Shown here: in pieces, positions 25,144 through 48,300 of the stretch
How positions within the stretch are numbered: position 1 is the first letter of the stretch
Layout of the letters: the number at the start of each line of letters is the position of its first letter
Origin: Pocillopora verrucosa
Taxonomy: Eukaryota > Cnidaria > Anthozoa > Scleractinia > Pocilloporidae
Reading direction: 5' to 3'
NCBI RefSeq assembly: GCF_036669915.1
Contig: NC_089319.1
Location: forward strand, 3,019,082 to 3,083,081
DNA: 64,000 nt
The notes under the pieces: model-generated
Database searches by the model: none
The model's input: the letters and a program-made list of their open reading frames with translations, nothing else
Told to the model about the DNA's origin: nothing
Program-made: the position numbers and the translations under genes

Positions 25144-25268
25144 TGGATCAATGTCAGTATCGGATCTACTGCCCACCTACCCCTCTCCTAACTCAACATT
25201 AACCCTAACTTGTAACCCAGTTGACTTTTGTTGGATTAAAGGAGGGGCAGGTGCGCAGCTGCGCTATG
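25144..25268. mobile_element. Degenerate foldback MITE in a GPCR pseudogene intron
   Basis: It begins TGGATCAATGTCAGTATC and continues with a CTGCCCACCTACCCCTC stretch; the far end carries a damaged inverted version. It is the same family as the well-preserved copy at 43548-43684. Confidence 0.6.
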
Positions 25269-26557
25269 TTCGTATCCAGATCTCGCGTGGTCTTAAACCT
25301 TATGGAGCCTCCTTCATTTCGCGATTTTTAACAGTCACCAAAAAACGCGAAATTGAATACTAAGAAGGTAGCGTCGTTAGTTGATTTTTACTGGCCTTCT
25401 CGGATCACAGAAAATCCAGAAATATTTTGGAAAACAGCCAAGACAGTCAAGTCACAATTTTTTAACCTCCTTTGCGCAGCTCATGATTCCAAGTATTTGG
25501 ACCTTCTCACTGATTCTCATTTTACTTCTGCTCCTTGTTACGAGCTTCATTGAAGGGAAAACCTCATGCGTGGACATCTGGCTGGAACAATGAATGCCCA
25601 AATATTAACTATTGGCGTGGGTGGCACTGGCCCTCATTACGTTGTCAGTTATGGTTGGGTTATACTCCAGAGTCATCTATACATTATGGCTGAAACGCGA
25701 CACAGATCACCGACTCACCTTCCAACAAAAGGAAGAGCTGCATGTTCGTGTCGAAGTTTGGCAAGAAATTTCTTTCCCACATCTCATAAGTAAGTTCTGT
25801 TGCGTCATTTTTTGTAATGCGATGTCATTGATGAGAAGGGGAGCAAATGACAAAATGTTTACACTTGACTGTAAAAATGGTGAGTTTGTGGTGTTCAGAT
25901 GAACGAATAAAATAAATGTATAAATGACTAAAGGTAGTTACTCCGGATGCTCCCATGCGGTGATTACCTTAACAAGAAAGCCTGAATGAGGATTACCAAT
26001 AAGGCTCTTACCCTTTTTTATCTCGACTTTACTCCATTCTGATATCATGTTTCTATTGACTCGATATGAGCAGATAAATAGACAAATAATTCAATTTTCT
26101 TGTTTGGTCTGTTTACTCTGCAATAAGAAACGGTTACGCGTTTTCCTTAGCGAGAACAGACTGATTGAGCTCTTTCCCGATTTATTTCTTAAACAAAAGT
26201 ATACGATCTTGCCCTCCATTCTCGCTCCACAGGGTGTCATTAAGGGGCGAAAACGAATCACCTTGATGGTCGTGGCTGTAAGTGTAACATTTGCAATATG
26301 CTGGGGCACGAATCAAATTGACTACGCTATGATGTACGTAGCATCCTGCGACATTGGTAAAGTTCCCGTTGCCATTTGTAACATAATGGTCTTGTCTAAT
26401 TCTGCCGTAAAAGCGCTTGTATATCTCTCTCTTTAACCAACACTTCAGAGAGAATATGAATGCAACAACATGCTTCAGTAGCCTACCATCTAACAGGATT
26501 TACCCCACTGATAATCCTGTACAGCTCGCTGACATCACCCTTTCGACACAGAGGTGA

Positions 26558-27257
26558 ATCGTCTTTCATGTAAGGAACAACTAATCATCCTCTGTTAATA
26601 AAGGAATGGTCGCTTTCCCTTATAATTGAATTTAACTTACAAAGCTTTAATGAGCATAGAAATATACGATAGCGTATGGCTTGGGTCACGTTAACAATGT
26701 CTAAATGATCCTAGACTCTAGGATCGTATAGTGGCTCTAGCGCACTCGGAATCTAACTGAAACAATACTCTGTATCAGCTACAGGTACATTATCTTTGGT
26801 TGTTGATGTTTTTAACCGTTTCCTGATTTTTTTTAATTTTTTTTTTTATTCTATTATCACTTGTATCAAAGTAAACAAAAGGTCAAGTAAACCTGATGTC
26901 CATTATGTCAAGAAAACACAGAGAACTATGTTTCGCATGGTATTAACCTTCACGTTCTCATGCATGTGGAAACAAGGACAGAGAGCAAGAGGTATGGTTA
27001 AGGGTAAGAGAAGCGTTGGCTTAAGGATTAAAGCAGTATCATTTGAATCGAGACCGGGGTACATTTAGATCTCTAGGTTTTTCCACTCGCCAAAACCGCA
27101 ATCTTGTTCCCAGTTCCTCTCTGCCGTTAATTTTTTCCAGCCTCGTTTTGATGAAGATTTTATCCCATGAATCTTGCAGTTCCTCGCGACCTCGAGAGAA
27201 CTGTCGTCCATGCTTGTTTAGCGTTAGTAGGGAAAGTGGTTAAGTTTTCAGACAAAT
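26558..27257. other. Region upstream of U2AF2, including its likely promoter and 5' UTR
   Basis: No gene apart from the end of the GPCR pseudogene. The last 100-200 bases before the ATG at 27,258 presumably hold the U2AF2 promoter and 5' UTR; no TATA box is obvious, as is usual for a housekeeping gene. Confidence 0.4.
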
Positions 27258-38610
<11,353 letters not shown>

Positions 38611-40687
38611 TTGATGACGTCATACTGCCGTTTAAAGCTGAACCGACAGTTCAACACCCTGTCCCTTTGATAATATGAAGTCTTTTTGTTTTACAACTCT
38701 TGTTTTAGAGTGCTTTTCGATCAAGCTTCTTAGAGCCAAAAACCAAACTACAACAGCCTATCCGAACATTCATTAAGGTAAATACTCGAATAAGCCAATG
38801 AGATTTTCCACGTAATACATTTAACTGGCTTTTGACGCAGAAAAAATGAGAAATATCGAGTTGTAGCGGGTTTTAGTTTTACATCTGATCGATGTGCATT
38901 CAGGAACACATTTGTTTGCTTAAGTTTGAAGAGAATAATACAACACTTTCAAGAAAGAGAAAAGTTCAAGGCTGAGAAGTTGAACTTCGACAGATGCAAT
39001 TTTGTATAGGAATGCGATCGATGGCTTTTTTAAAAAAAAAATTCTTGCAGTTCAATCGGCGAAGTAGCAGATTAACGAAGCTAGAGTTCGGAAAGTGCTA
39101 TTGACTTTCAACAAGTGAGTTACGTTTTTCTTTAGAAAGCGCTATCTTCTAGTTTCTTTTGCAGACGTTTTCTTTATAATTTAATGGCCACCCCCGTGAA
39201 GTTTTTATAACTGACATCTACTGAAGCTCAGCAAGAAGTAGCGAAACCTAAGCAAGCGGATGGTTCATATGTTCCTGAAGCATGTTACGATGTGTCGTAT
39301 GATCATGTTTTTAACTCGTATGCTGATTTGTTGATGTGCTTGGAAATACAACATCACAAAAGTGTTTTTCCTTTGTTCTAATCTACTCCTTTATATTAAC
39401 TGTGAAGGTGGTCTTGATAGAGCCTGCCTGTTGGTTATGGGTGACTGACTGGCTGACTGATGTTGAGAACGCCGTCACCAACCCTGAATTTTCAAAGTCG
39501 TCGTTTTTTAGTTCTTGTCTTAAACTCGGTTACCTTCATGACGGTGTCGATATCTTATTACTGCTGTAGTTATCTACAAGTGAATTGTGGGATAGTAGTC
39601 CGTTGCAAGTGACCTCCCTTCCCCCACCCCATTCCCCAGGTTTTGTCTACAACCCAGAACTCATTCCTTCCCACTTAGACCCCTTGTGGAGGAGAGGGCC
39701 GTGAGAGTCAAGCTAGATCTTACACTTGGCCGCAGTTTGAGCACATTCCTGTCGTTCTCAAGTCCAGTTCCCTTATCGTAACACCCAACATTTTTTAACT
39801 GTTATCATGAAAACTTCACTATGAAGCTTATGTAGTTTAACAAGTCTGTTCATTATTAAACCTAAACACCCGTCTGTGCGTTGTAAAATATAAACAACCA
39901 GTATGTTTTGAGATAACTCTCGTACAAACACTCCAAGAAAACCGCAAGGGTGCGTGAAATAAGGTTTCCGGTGAATACTAGTTGCTAGGAAACTCGTTGC
40001 TGAAAAGCAATCCTTTAAAATCTCCTCGAGTTTCGAAAGAAACAAGGAACCGTTCGGTCCTAGGTGCGTGATAATTTAGTTGCTATCAAACTGAACGGTT
40101 GGTGACGGTTTCACAGATCAAGTCGTGAAGAAATTGAATTGATTACACTTTGAATCAATGAAACATGAAAAACAATTGCAAGACATTCCAATTATCCCGC
40201 CCTCAGATAGTTTATTTCTGAGAGACTTAGATTGTAATGGTGACAAAGGAATTCTTATTTGTTCTCGTTTTGGAGGGTTAAACGATAGTTTTAAGGTAAG
40301 GTTAGTATACTTTTTTATAATTTAATTTTAGGGTTAGTTTATTTCAGTTCAAAAGTCTTATTCTTCTAAACGTGTTAACGTTTGGAAGGCGCGCCAATCA
40401 AAAAGTATGATTTTTCCGTTCACATAAATTTTCTCAACTGCAGCAAACTGAAAATGACACCGTGTCATCAATCTTTTCATCGAAAGATGAGAAAATTGTG
40501 ACTCGCAAAGATATGATTTGGGTTTTAATATGGTTTTAACCCCTACGAGACTGTCATCAAGGTTTATCTTTTGCTCCCCGATTGTCAACTATGGAAACCG
40601 GTTGGCACAAAATTCTGCCAAAGATATGGGTTTCCCTAGCGTAGGTTTACAGTTGTCACCATGAGTTTGTTCATATTGCATTTGTCG

Positions 40688-41030
40688 TTGAAGTTACGGC
40701 AAATATTTGACATTACTCACCTGAAGAGAGTGACAACCTGTAGTTTATGTTTATGTAAACCTGTGAAAAGAACTGTTTTATAATTGAAAACATAATAATT
40801 TTTTTGCGAGTTGCTGATGCGTCAATTGCCACCAATTCGAGATTTGATCGCAGAATACTTCGGGAGCCAAGGAAATACAAGAAAATTCTCTTCCTAAGTT
40901 ATTGCATCAGCAACTCGCACTCAATTTGATGTTTTCAATTACTAAGGAGTTCTTCACTAAGTTTACATATCTTCGTCAAATTATCACTTGCCACAGGTGA
41001 GCAACGTCAAATATTTGTTGTAATTTTAAC
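40688..41030. mobile_element. Long imperfect foldback element
   Basis: The left arm (GGCAAATATTTGACATTACTC at about 40,696) is repeated inverted on the right (ACGTCAAATATTTGTTG at about 41,005). The symmetry runs inward through GTTTACAT, GAAAACAT and a near-perfect GCGAGTTGCTGATGC / GCATCAGCAACTCGC core (40,806 and 40,903). The length of about 340 bp fits a foldback MITE. Confidence 0.7.
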
Positions 41031-41410
41031 GAAAACAACAGGTGATAGCCGATTAAGACGACTTGGATGCTTTCTTCGTGCATTTCCTAAGGGCGAAGCA
41101 TATATGCATTTCTTCCCAGAAAGACCAACACGACTCTTGATAAATTTTTAGACTTGTCGTGGCGTCGCATTCCTATTGCACGGCCTATTCGAAGGGGTGC
41201 GCTTTCTTACTTTTTATCAGTATTAGAATGTCCTGATTTCAGAACCACACTGCTTGACCAAAGTTAAAACAATGACTCTCACGAATGAAATTAATTTGAC
41301 CCCATGTTGCGGCGATATTACTGATTTTCAATAACCGATACAATAGCAAATTTGAAGGCAGACTCGCTCAGAAGAGCCTCAGACATAAAGAAGAATGCAC
41401 CAAAACTGGC

Positions 41411-41585
41411 CAACTGAGCTTCGTGAAAACTCGCCTTGGTAAAATTTCCGCACAGCCAACACAAATCTGTTTTCCCAAAGGCAATGTATTGTTTTTGTCA
41501 TTATTTTTTCTATCCAAGAACTGAATGCAAAATGTAGAATAAGGCTGTGCGGAAATTTTACCCTCGCCTTTTCAGGAGTGCCGAA
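41411..41585. mobile_element. Foldback MITE, about 175 bp
   Basis: GGTAAAATTTCCGCACAGCC (ending 41457) is present inverted as GGCTGTGCGGAAATTTTACC (starting 41543), with further pairing outward through CTCGCC and GAAAA. The loop of about 85 bp is unique. Confidence 0.7.
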
Positions 41586-43547
41586 TTCAACTTTGGCGCG
41601 CATATTGTTGAGAATTAAAGATCTGCTCACATTTTCGCCAATTAGAATGCACAACATCCCGTTATAGCATTTACAAAATTTAAGACCACTTTGTCAGTTT
41701 CATTGCTCCGCTCCTGACGAACAAATGGGAAAAGGCAGAAGAATCCACTGAAAAGAAAGGCGTTGGTTATATCGTCCACTGAAAACCAACTATTTACGCT
41801 TCGCTGCTTATATTTCAAATCTTTTATTGTCTTACCTCTGCACTTAAAATTTGCAAAGCAGTAGGCATTCTGCCTATTGATTAAGAGAAGCTCAAACGTG
41901 TTTGGTAAAGAAACCTCCAAAGGGAATTTAACCCTTTGGACGTTAATAATTATCACTATCTTGTTCGCGGCGACTTGGTAAAACCAAAGCCCCACTTAAG
42001 TCTGTTGTCGTTAACGAGGTTTACACAAAGTGATAACAGAAAAAAAAAAAATGCCATTCTTCTTTGTAGACACAGCCATCGATTAATTTGCATGTAGATG
42101 ATAGCCTAAATATAAACTAGAAGCGTCTGCTGTTTAGGGGCCAATGAATAGGAGTAAGAGGGTCTCTCGTTAAAAAAGACTCCCTTTTTTTCAGTCCCAA
42201 TAGCCTATGAGATGGAAAATAATTGGTTCATTTTAGTGGCTTCGTTTATAATCTTCTTATCACCTTTCAGGTAAGATTAATTGTTTACAAGATATCTTTC
42301 ATGATGAGTATAAGTAATCAGATGATTTCGAGCGCTATTATGGCATAAATCAGCGCGTATAAGTTTTTGAAAGGCCTAATAATTGTTGCACTTACTCGAA
42401 GGTTGAGTGCAAGGTTTGTGGTCTTTGAAAAATTTACAAATATATGCTATTTAATGATATACGAGCGCAAATTTGACACTGGTACCTCCTTTAGTCGTGT
42501 TTTTTCCGTGCCATGGCTGACTGGCTCGGCCGCTTGCCTTTGCCTTGTTGCTGGATGAGTCGAGTTCCTCGCTCAAGAACTTGCATTCATCTTTATATCT
42601 CCGTCACGAATAATAGAGCGTTCGTTCGATAGTAGTAGTCTTCACCTGAAGGCTACGATGCTCGTAATCTTCCCTGTCTTTCTTACACGAACTGTTGTGT
42701 GGAAGTTCTCGGGAATCAGTTTTATTCATGGCCTCCGGTTCGTATTTTTCAATACTTTCGTCAAAGCCGTTTTTGGAGGCCTAAGACTTTAAGCCAGTTG
42801 TTTGTGCTTTGTTGGATGCTTTTGTTCTTGAGTATTTTTCTTCAAACTCTGAATTAAAACGTTGTTGCTTCTTCCTAACCTGTGCACCATTTCGCTTGGT
42901 TATGCCTGGCGACTTTCCTACCAATTTCAATATTTTGCACAGAATTCCAAATTCTTGCACTAAATTCCAACTCTTTGCACTAAATTTACACTTTTTGCAT
43001 GCAATATCAAGATTTCATAGTATTTGGGATTAACTGACGTGTTGTCAGCCTTTGAGTTTGCTAACGTTTTTGCATGCATATTCTTAAGTAAAAAGAAAAA
43101 TTAAACTCTTCTTAGGCCCTTAAAACAACAATTATGATAGATACGAATTTCATCAAACTAAAGTTGCCAAATTTTAAATTAGTAATTAAGTGTTAGTGAC
43201 ATCTCTCTCTTCTCAGAGCTTTTTTAAATGAATCAAAGAGAACTCTTCCTTAGAGCGCAAATAATTCTAATTACAAAAATGCTCTTTAAATTTAACAAAT
43301 TGGTTCACACGTCAGCGTGCGTTCATCGAGATATGAAGCACGCGGGAAGTTTGGAGAGCACAAAAGTTGCGTAAGAGTTGCTCAAGGCGTAGCCGAGAGC
43401 GACGCTAGCTTCTTGAAAAATAGTATTATAATCTTTTTATAACATTTTCAATTCTTTTTTTCTCAAAGGGATTTGTTTGCTGACGTCATGAGCGTGCACA
43501 ATAGGAATATGAAGCACGCTCACGTTATTGAATTTGACCAGAAAAAC

Positions 43548-43684
43548 TGGATCAATATCAGTATCTGGGCAGCTGCCCACCTACTCCTCCCCTAACCTAA
43601 CATTAACCTTAACTCGTTGTCAATTGACTGTTTGAGTTAGGGGAGGGGTAAGTGGGCAGTTGCCCAGATACTGATATTGATCCA
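43548..43684. mobile_element. Well-preserved foldback MITE
   Basis: TGGATCAATATCAGTATCTG at the left end is matched by CAGATACTGATATTGATCCA at the right end; the arms continue through CCCACCTACTCCTCCCCTAAC-like sequence. A damaged relative lies at 25144-25268. Short enough to form a single long hairpin. Confidence 0.8.
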
Positions 43685-45332
43685 ACAAATTTACTAGCTA
43701 TGTTATAAATCTTGTTGATCCATCAATTTATTGGCTCATACACTGTTAAAAGTTAAAAAGCTTTAGTTTCTATAAATTAGAATGAAACAATGATGTCTCC
43801 CCGCTCTTCAGAAAAAGCAATCAATTATGCTATTTTTATCAAATTTACTTACACATATAAGGTTTAATTTTAAAGGAAAAAAGCTTTGATAAGTAAGTGT
43901 CGCTAGCGAAGAATTTGAAAGACATTTACGAATTCTTCTTGTCTAAAAAAAGAAACAAATGTAGAAACCTATAGATATCTAGGCAACCGCTATCTTTCTT
44001 GTGGAATTTAATTTTCATCTTACTTTTTGAAAAGATAGGCAAAATGGTATTAACTGTTTTCATATCACGGATAAAAAATATAGAGAGGTAAAAGAAAAGG
44101 ATAATATAAATTGACATCATCACTGAACTGATTTACTTACAAAAAGTGAAATTTATATCAACCGTGATGGTTACCATGGAGATGTGAAGGTATGACCGTT
44201 GAGCGTTCCACCCGGGTGATGTCTTTTAGCCGCTTGCGGGTAGTGGTTAACTTCTTTCCGTTAAAGTAAAGAGAAAAAATTTTATGTTTAGTATTTTTTA
44301 CCACTAACGGCTCAAAAATTGTCTATACTAACCCCTAAAGTCTAAATTTTTTCGCCATTTTACGGCTAATGGTTAACCCCACTGAGAACCTTATTAATGC
44401 GAGATTGTTATCGAACATGAAATCACGTCGGATAAGTACATTTCTTGTCCAAAACGTCTTCGTAAAAAGTCTTCGACGGGCATATCGGAAAAAAATTATT
44501 TTTCAATTAATTTTAGAACTTAAATTTGTGTCCGTCCACGTTGGAAAGACTAATGCGTCATTTTCAATGACTATCAAAAAGTGAGTGTGTTTCGGGACGC
44601 ATAATGACAGGTCAGTGATACAGGCCGAGCAGGGGCATAAGTTTCCTTTCCACTGATGAAAAGTCACCCATTTGGAACGATCAAAAGAGTATCACTCTAA
44701 AATCGTTAAACTTTAGAGGGCCGGAATTGTTCTACATGTCCTTTCAAAATGAATGGTTGACTTTTATCGTAACTTCAAGGTCGCCCTTTAACATTGGCCT
44801 TGCATATGTTGGCGTTAGCCATAAACTGAGATTTTGTAATTTATTTCCGATGGTGTACGAGCCAAAATCAGTAAATCAGCCCAAGTTGTGTGAGAGAGAA
44901 AATTGGGGGTGTATTCAGTGATCTGAAAAGTTTTAACTGCCAAAAAAAAAAAAAAAAAAAGGGGAAAGGACTCAAACCGAAGAAAAACGTGAAAAAGTAG
45001 GCATCTAAAAATTGCACGCATTGAAGCTCACGAAATCAAATATCAGCTGTACGTGGTGTACTTTTCTGCCCTTTGTAATATCTTGCTCACGCACCGTTAG
45101 GTGTTAGGGTTGGACATTCCCTAAATTCTAACCTCAAGTGGTCAAGAAAAACCAAACAGAACGTGATCTACATTCGTATTGGTGGAACGGAGATAAAGCC
45201 TTTGTAATTATTTCGGTTGACGCCTTTCTCTTATTTTTATAAACAATGCCAGTACTCCATACACACTCAAATTGACTCTTCACAGTGCTTTGAACAGTCT
45301 GCGACAGTACTTCTCTCCTGAGTTGGGTTGAA

Positions 45333-48300
45333 ATGAAGCTTTTAGTTACCATTATTCCCTTGTTCGTAGGTCTGTCGACATTTTCACGGTAAGCTTTCGC
45401 TTTAATTTATTTATCAAGATAAAATTAGATAGCAACAGTGCGATTAATGCGTCCTCGTTGTTGTAATAATACCTTTTCTGTCGTAAAGAAACACTGTAAC
45501 GGTTGTAAGCTTATCATCTTGTATAAAAAGTATACAGATCATGCGTGAGCAATTTAAAATTTAGTGCGCCGCTTGCCCTAACACACAAATTAGTTGAAAG
45601 GCGTGGAGAAGCCGAGCTCAATTTCGCAACGGAATGAGTGCTTTGGTTTGTTATAACTAGGGGCACTGTATTCTTCCTACTTCCTATGCATTCATATTTT
45701 TGTTTATTCAATTATTTGCGCATAAGCCAAGTTCTGAATCACAGCTGGATTACTATTGATCCTGACCGAGCTAAGAAAACACTGCGCATCTATCTGCATC
45801 CTAGTGAGATATCACCGCTAAGGTCGAGAAAGAGAGCTGCATGGGATCAGTTTGTATTGTAATGGAAATTATCAGCACTTTGGAGTATTCACTCTATCAA
45901 AAGATAAACTGTAAGGAAATGAATTGAAAGCTGCGCTGAACTGCCAGATCAAAAATCGCCTTTTATGGTTTAAGTATGGAATGTGCTTTTTTTGGCCACT
46001 AAAGCCACGCTGTCATGAAGCAATGATCATTATATTTGAATAAGTCACCTTCGCGCTCTAAACTATGGAAAATAACTGACGCGACTCTTATCTGTTGCGT
46101 AATTTTTACGCACGATAGGTTTCAGCTCAAAAGACGCGTTCGTTCCATATCAATAAACTTGATTTATGTATTGTGAGCATGTCTTCCGCGACAACAAACA
46201 CACGAATACTATTTAAGGTCAAAGTGGCTCAAAATGGTTTAATTTTCCTCAGAACCAGGTCTTTGATGGTTCGAATTCGTGGTTACTATATTAAAACTGA
46301 TCTTTAGATGTGCAAAAGTTTACAAATGTGACATTTTGCCCCATCAGTCGGTTGGCAGTCAGTAAAGGGCGTGTTCGCTCATCTGGAAAAATACGAGTTT
46401 ATCGGACCAAAACTGTGGAACAGTATGTAGCATCGATGTTATGTCGGCACACTGGATTTTAAGCATAATAATGAACCAGAAGAATCGAGTATTACACTGG
46501 AATAATAACGCAAAATAAATGATTAAACAAACAATAACTTAAAGAAACCATTACCTTGATTGTACTTATTTTTATGTTAATTAAAATGGAGCCTAACGGT
46601 GATGGTGTTTGAATTTTAGGGTGACATTTTCTGAGCACAAAGAATTAGCATAATAATGTAAAATATGGAGCCTAACTGAACAAATCTAATCAACACCCTT
46701 CTGTTAATCTGCGCTCGTGGGAGAGCTTTGAGAAAATTAAAAAAAGTAAGAAAGCGTTCCATTTGATTGAAGTAAAGGGAGAGAATTGGAATTCGACCGT
46801 CAAGCTCCAAAACAAGAGTACACCACAACGATGATTTTTTTTTGGCCGAAGATCATTGGTTTTTATTCCAATATCGGAAGCAATACTTAGAAAGTGAACA
46901 ATACAGTACTAATACAATTTACGTTACAATACTTATAATACTATTAATAAAAATACGTTGCTTAAATTTTTAATAAGGGAGAGTTTCAAAAACAACAACA
47001 AAACACATTAACACCAGTTATGTAAAGTAAATATAATTGTCAATGAGCTAGGTTAAAAATTACGATACATGCTGGAAACAAAGTTCTTCGTGCCTACACC
47101 GAGAGTGCACCCCACCCCCTCCTAAGCCGATACTGAATTTTTACCAGACCCTAACATCCATTCTAAATGATTTGTGCTTTGCTTTTGGGTTAAGGTTTGC
47201 CTCGGCTGTCGACTGTGAGGTGTCCCTACCTCAACACGCCTCCCCTAAGTGTGCAGCCATCAGAAATGCTACTCTAAACAAACTCAAAGAAACTTATACC
47301 ATGAAACCAAGTCAATACGGCTTTGTGCTGTTGAACATGACCATTTCTGAGCTGGGAGCTGTCGCCCTAAAGGACCCATTTATCAGTTACTACGTCAGGG
47401 CATACGTGGGAATGACCCAGACAAATAACCAGATTTTAGCGAAGTACAACAACGCAACTGCAGGACAAGAAATAACTGGATTGTCGGACTATCTCGAGAT
47501 GTCAGAGTTTTTCCAGACAGTTCTAGAGCCAGTACTTGGGGTAAATATAATTTTCTTCCCTGTTTATGATGTAAGGGTGTTTTGAGACCTGCAAGAGGGC
47601 TCCACGATTGGACAGCACAGCTATTGACAAAGCCCTCCTTACTAAAACAAATCCTGAGGTAAAAGGTTCAAACTTCTTCGTTCCGGTACACGGGACTTTC
47701 CCTCTACATAGCGTAGCTTTGTTCGGGTTGTTCCACTGAGCTCCCATGTTGAAGTTAGGGGGACTTCCAAGATGAATCCTGAGCGAGAGGAACAACCTTT
47801 TTTACTGTGGTCTTCGTTGCTGAGTTCCAGATGATGTCTCTTTTTCAGTTCTCGTTTCTATTCTTCAGGTATTCTCTAGATTTTCTAGAATTTTCCACCA
47901 TCCTTCCACCTTCTGAGCTCCACCTCCAGGCTTGTTTTCACAGTAGCTGGTCTTACCAGTGGCCTTTTCTCGTAGCATTCGACCCACTAAGTCCATTCCT
48001 GTAAGGTTGTCATCTGATTCCAGTCAGTAAACAAATTAATTAATTATTTTTTTGCCTCTAGGAATATATGAGGTCGGCTTCAAGGCACGAAGCATTTATT
48101 GACGACAAAACCCAATGGATTAGCGATAAATTTTTCGCTCAGCAGCGTCTAGCAGGGAATAACCCGTTGGCAATCAGACGGGTAACCATGAAAGGTCAGT
48201 AAGGTAGAACTCATTTTTAATGCACGGCAAGAGATTATCAACCGACCTATAATTTCTTGTATAGGGTCAAATCTGTACTGAAACTAAATGGCCCACCCAG

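Larger units (their letters stand above)
10756..26557 (+). pseudogene. Class A (rhodopsin-like) GPCR pseudogene, split by a 14-kb intron holding array copies C-E
   Basis: Exon 1 10756-10868 encodes TM1 (start ATG after an in-frame TGA; GNSVV motif; ends NRDM plus two bases before GTCAGT). Exon 2 24852-25101 continues in the matching phase (RNPIRYLLVNLAVADFM, TM2-TM3, with IERH in place of DRY). Exon 3 25480-25731 covers TM4-TM5 and exon 4 26233-26557 covers TM6-TM7. Lesions: in-frame TGA 25591-25593 and TAA 25606-25608 in extracellular loop 2, where related receptors have Trp and Tyr; GA instead of GT at the expected exon 3 donor (25732); a CT-repeat frameshift near 26,423-26,431 that ends the frame inside TM7, although a C-tail (FNQHFRENM) continues in the shifted frame; and KALVY in place of NPxxY. 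Ligand unknown. The link from exon 1 to exon 2 rests on phase and motif continuity over 14 kb. Confidence 0.7.
38611..45332. other. Gene-poor interval between U2AF2 and the lipoxygenase gene
   Basis: It starts with the U2AF2 3' UTR. I found no reading frame with recognisable protein sequence on either strand. It contains three foldback elements (40688-41030, 41411-41585, 43548-43684), a repeat with AGTTGCTCAAGGCGTAGCC near 43,375-43,420 that recurs inverted near 14,210-14,240, and an A homopolymer near 44,941-44,960. The lipoxygenase promoter should lie just upstream of 45,333. Confidence 0.45.

Noticed and set aside
41642-41995. 117-codon minus-strand frame with a good internal donor (AGAG|GTAAGA)
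   Set aside because: No recognisable domain, no partner exon, and it lies in a repeat-rich interval.
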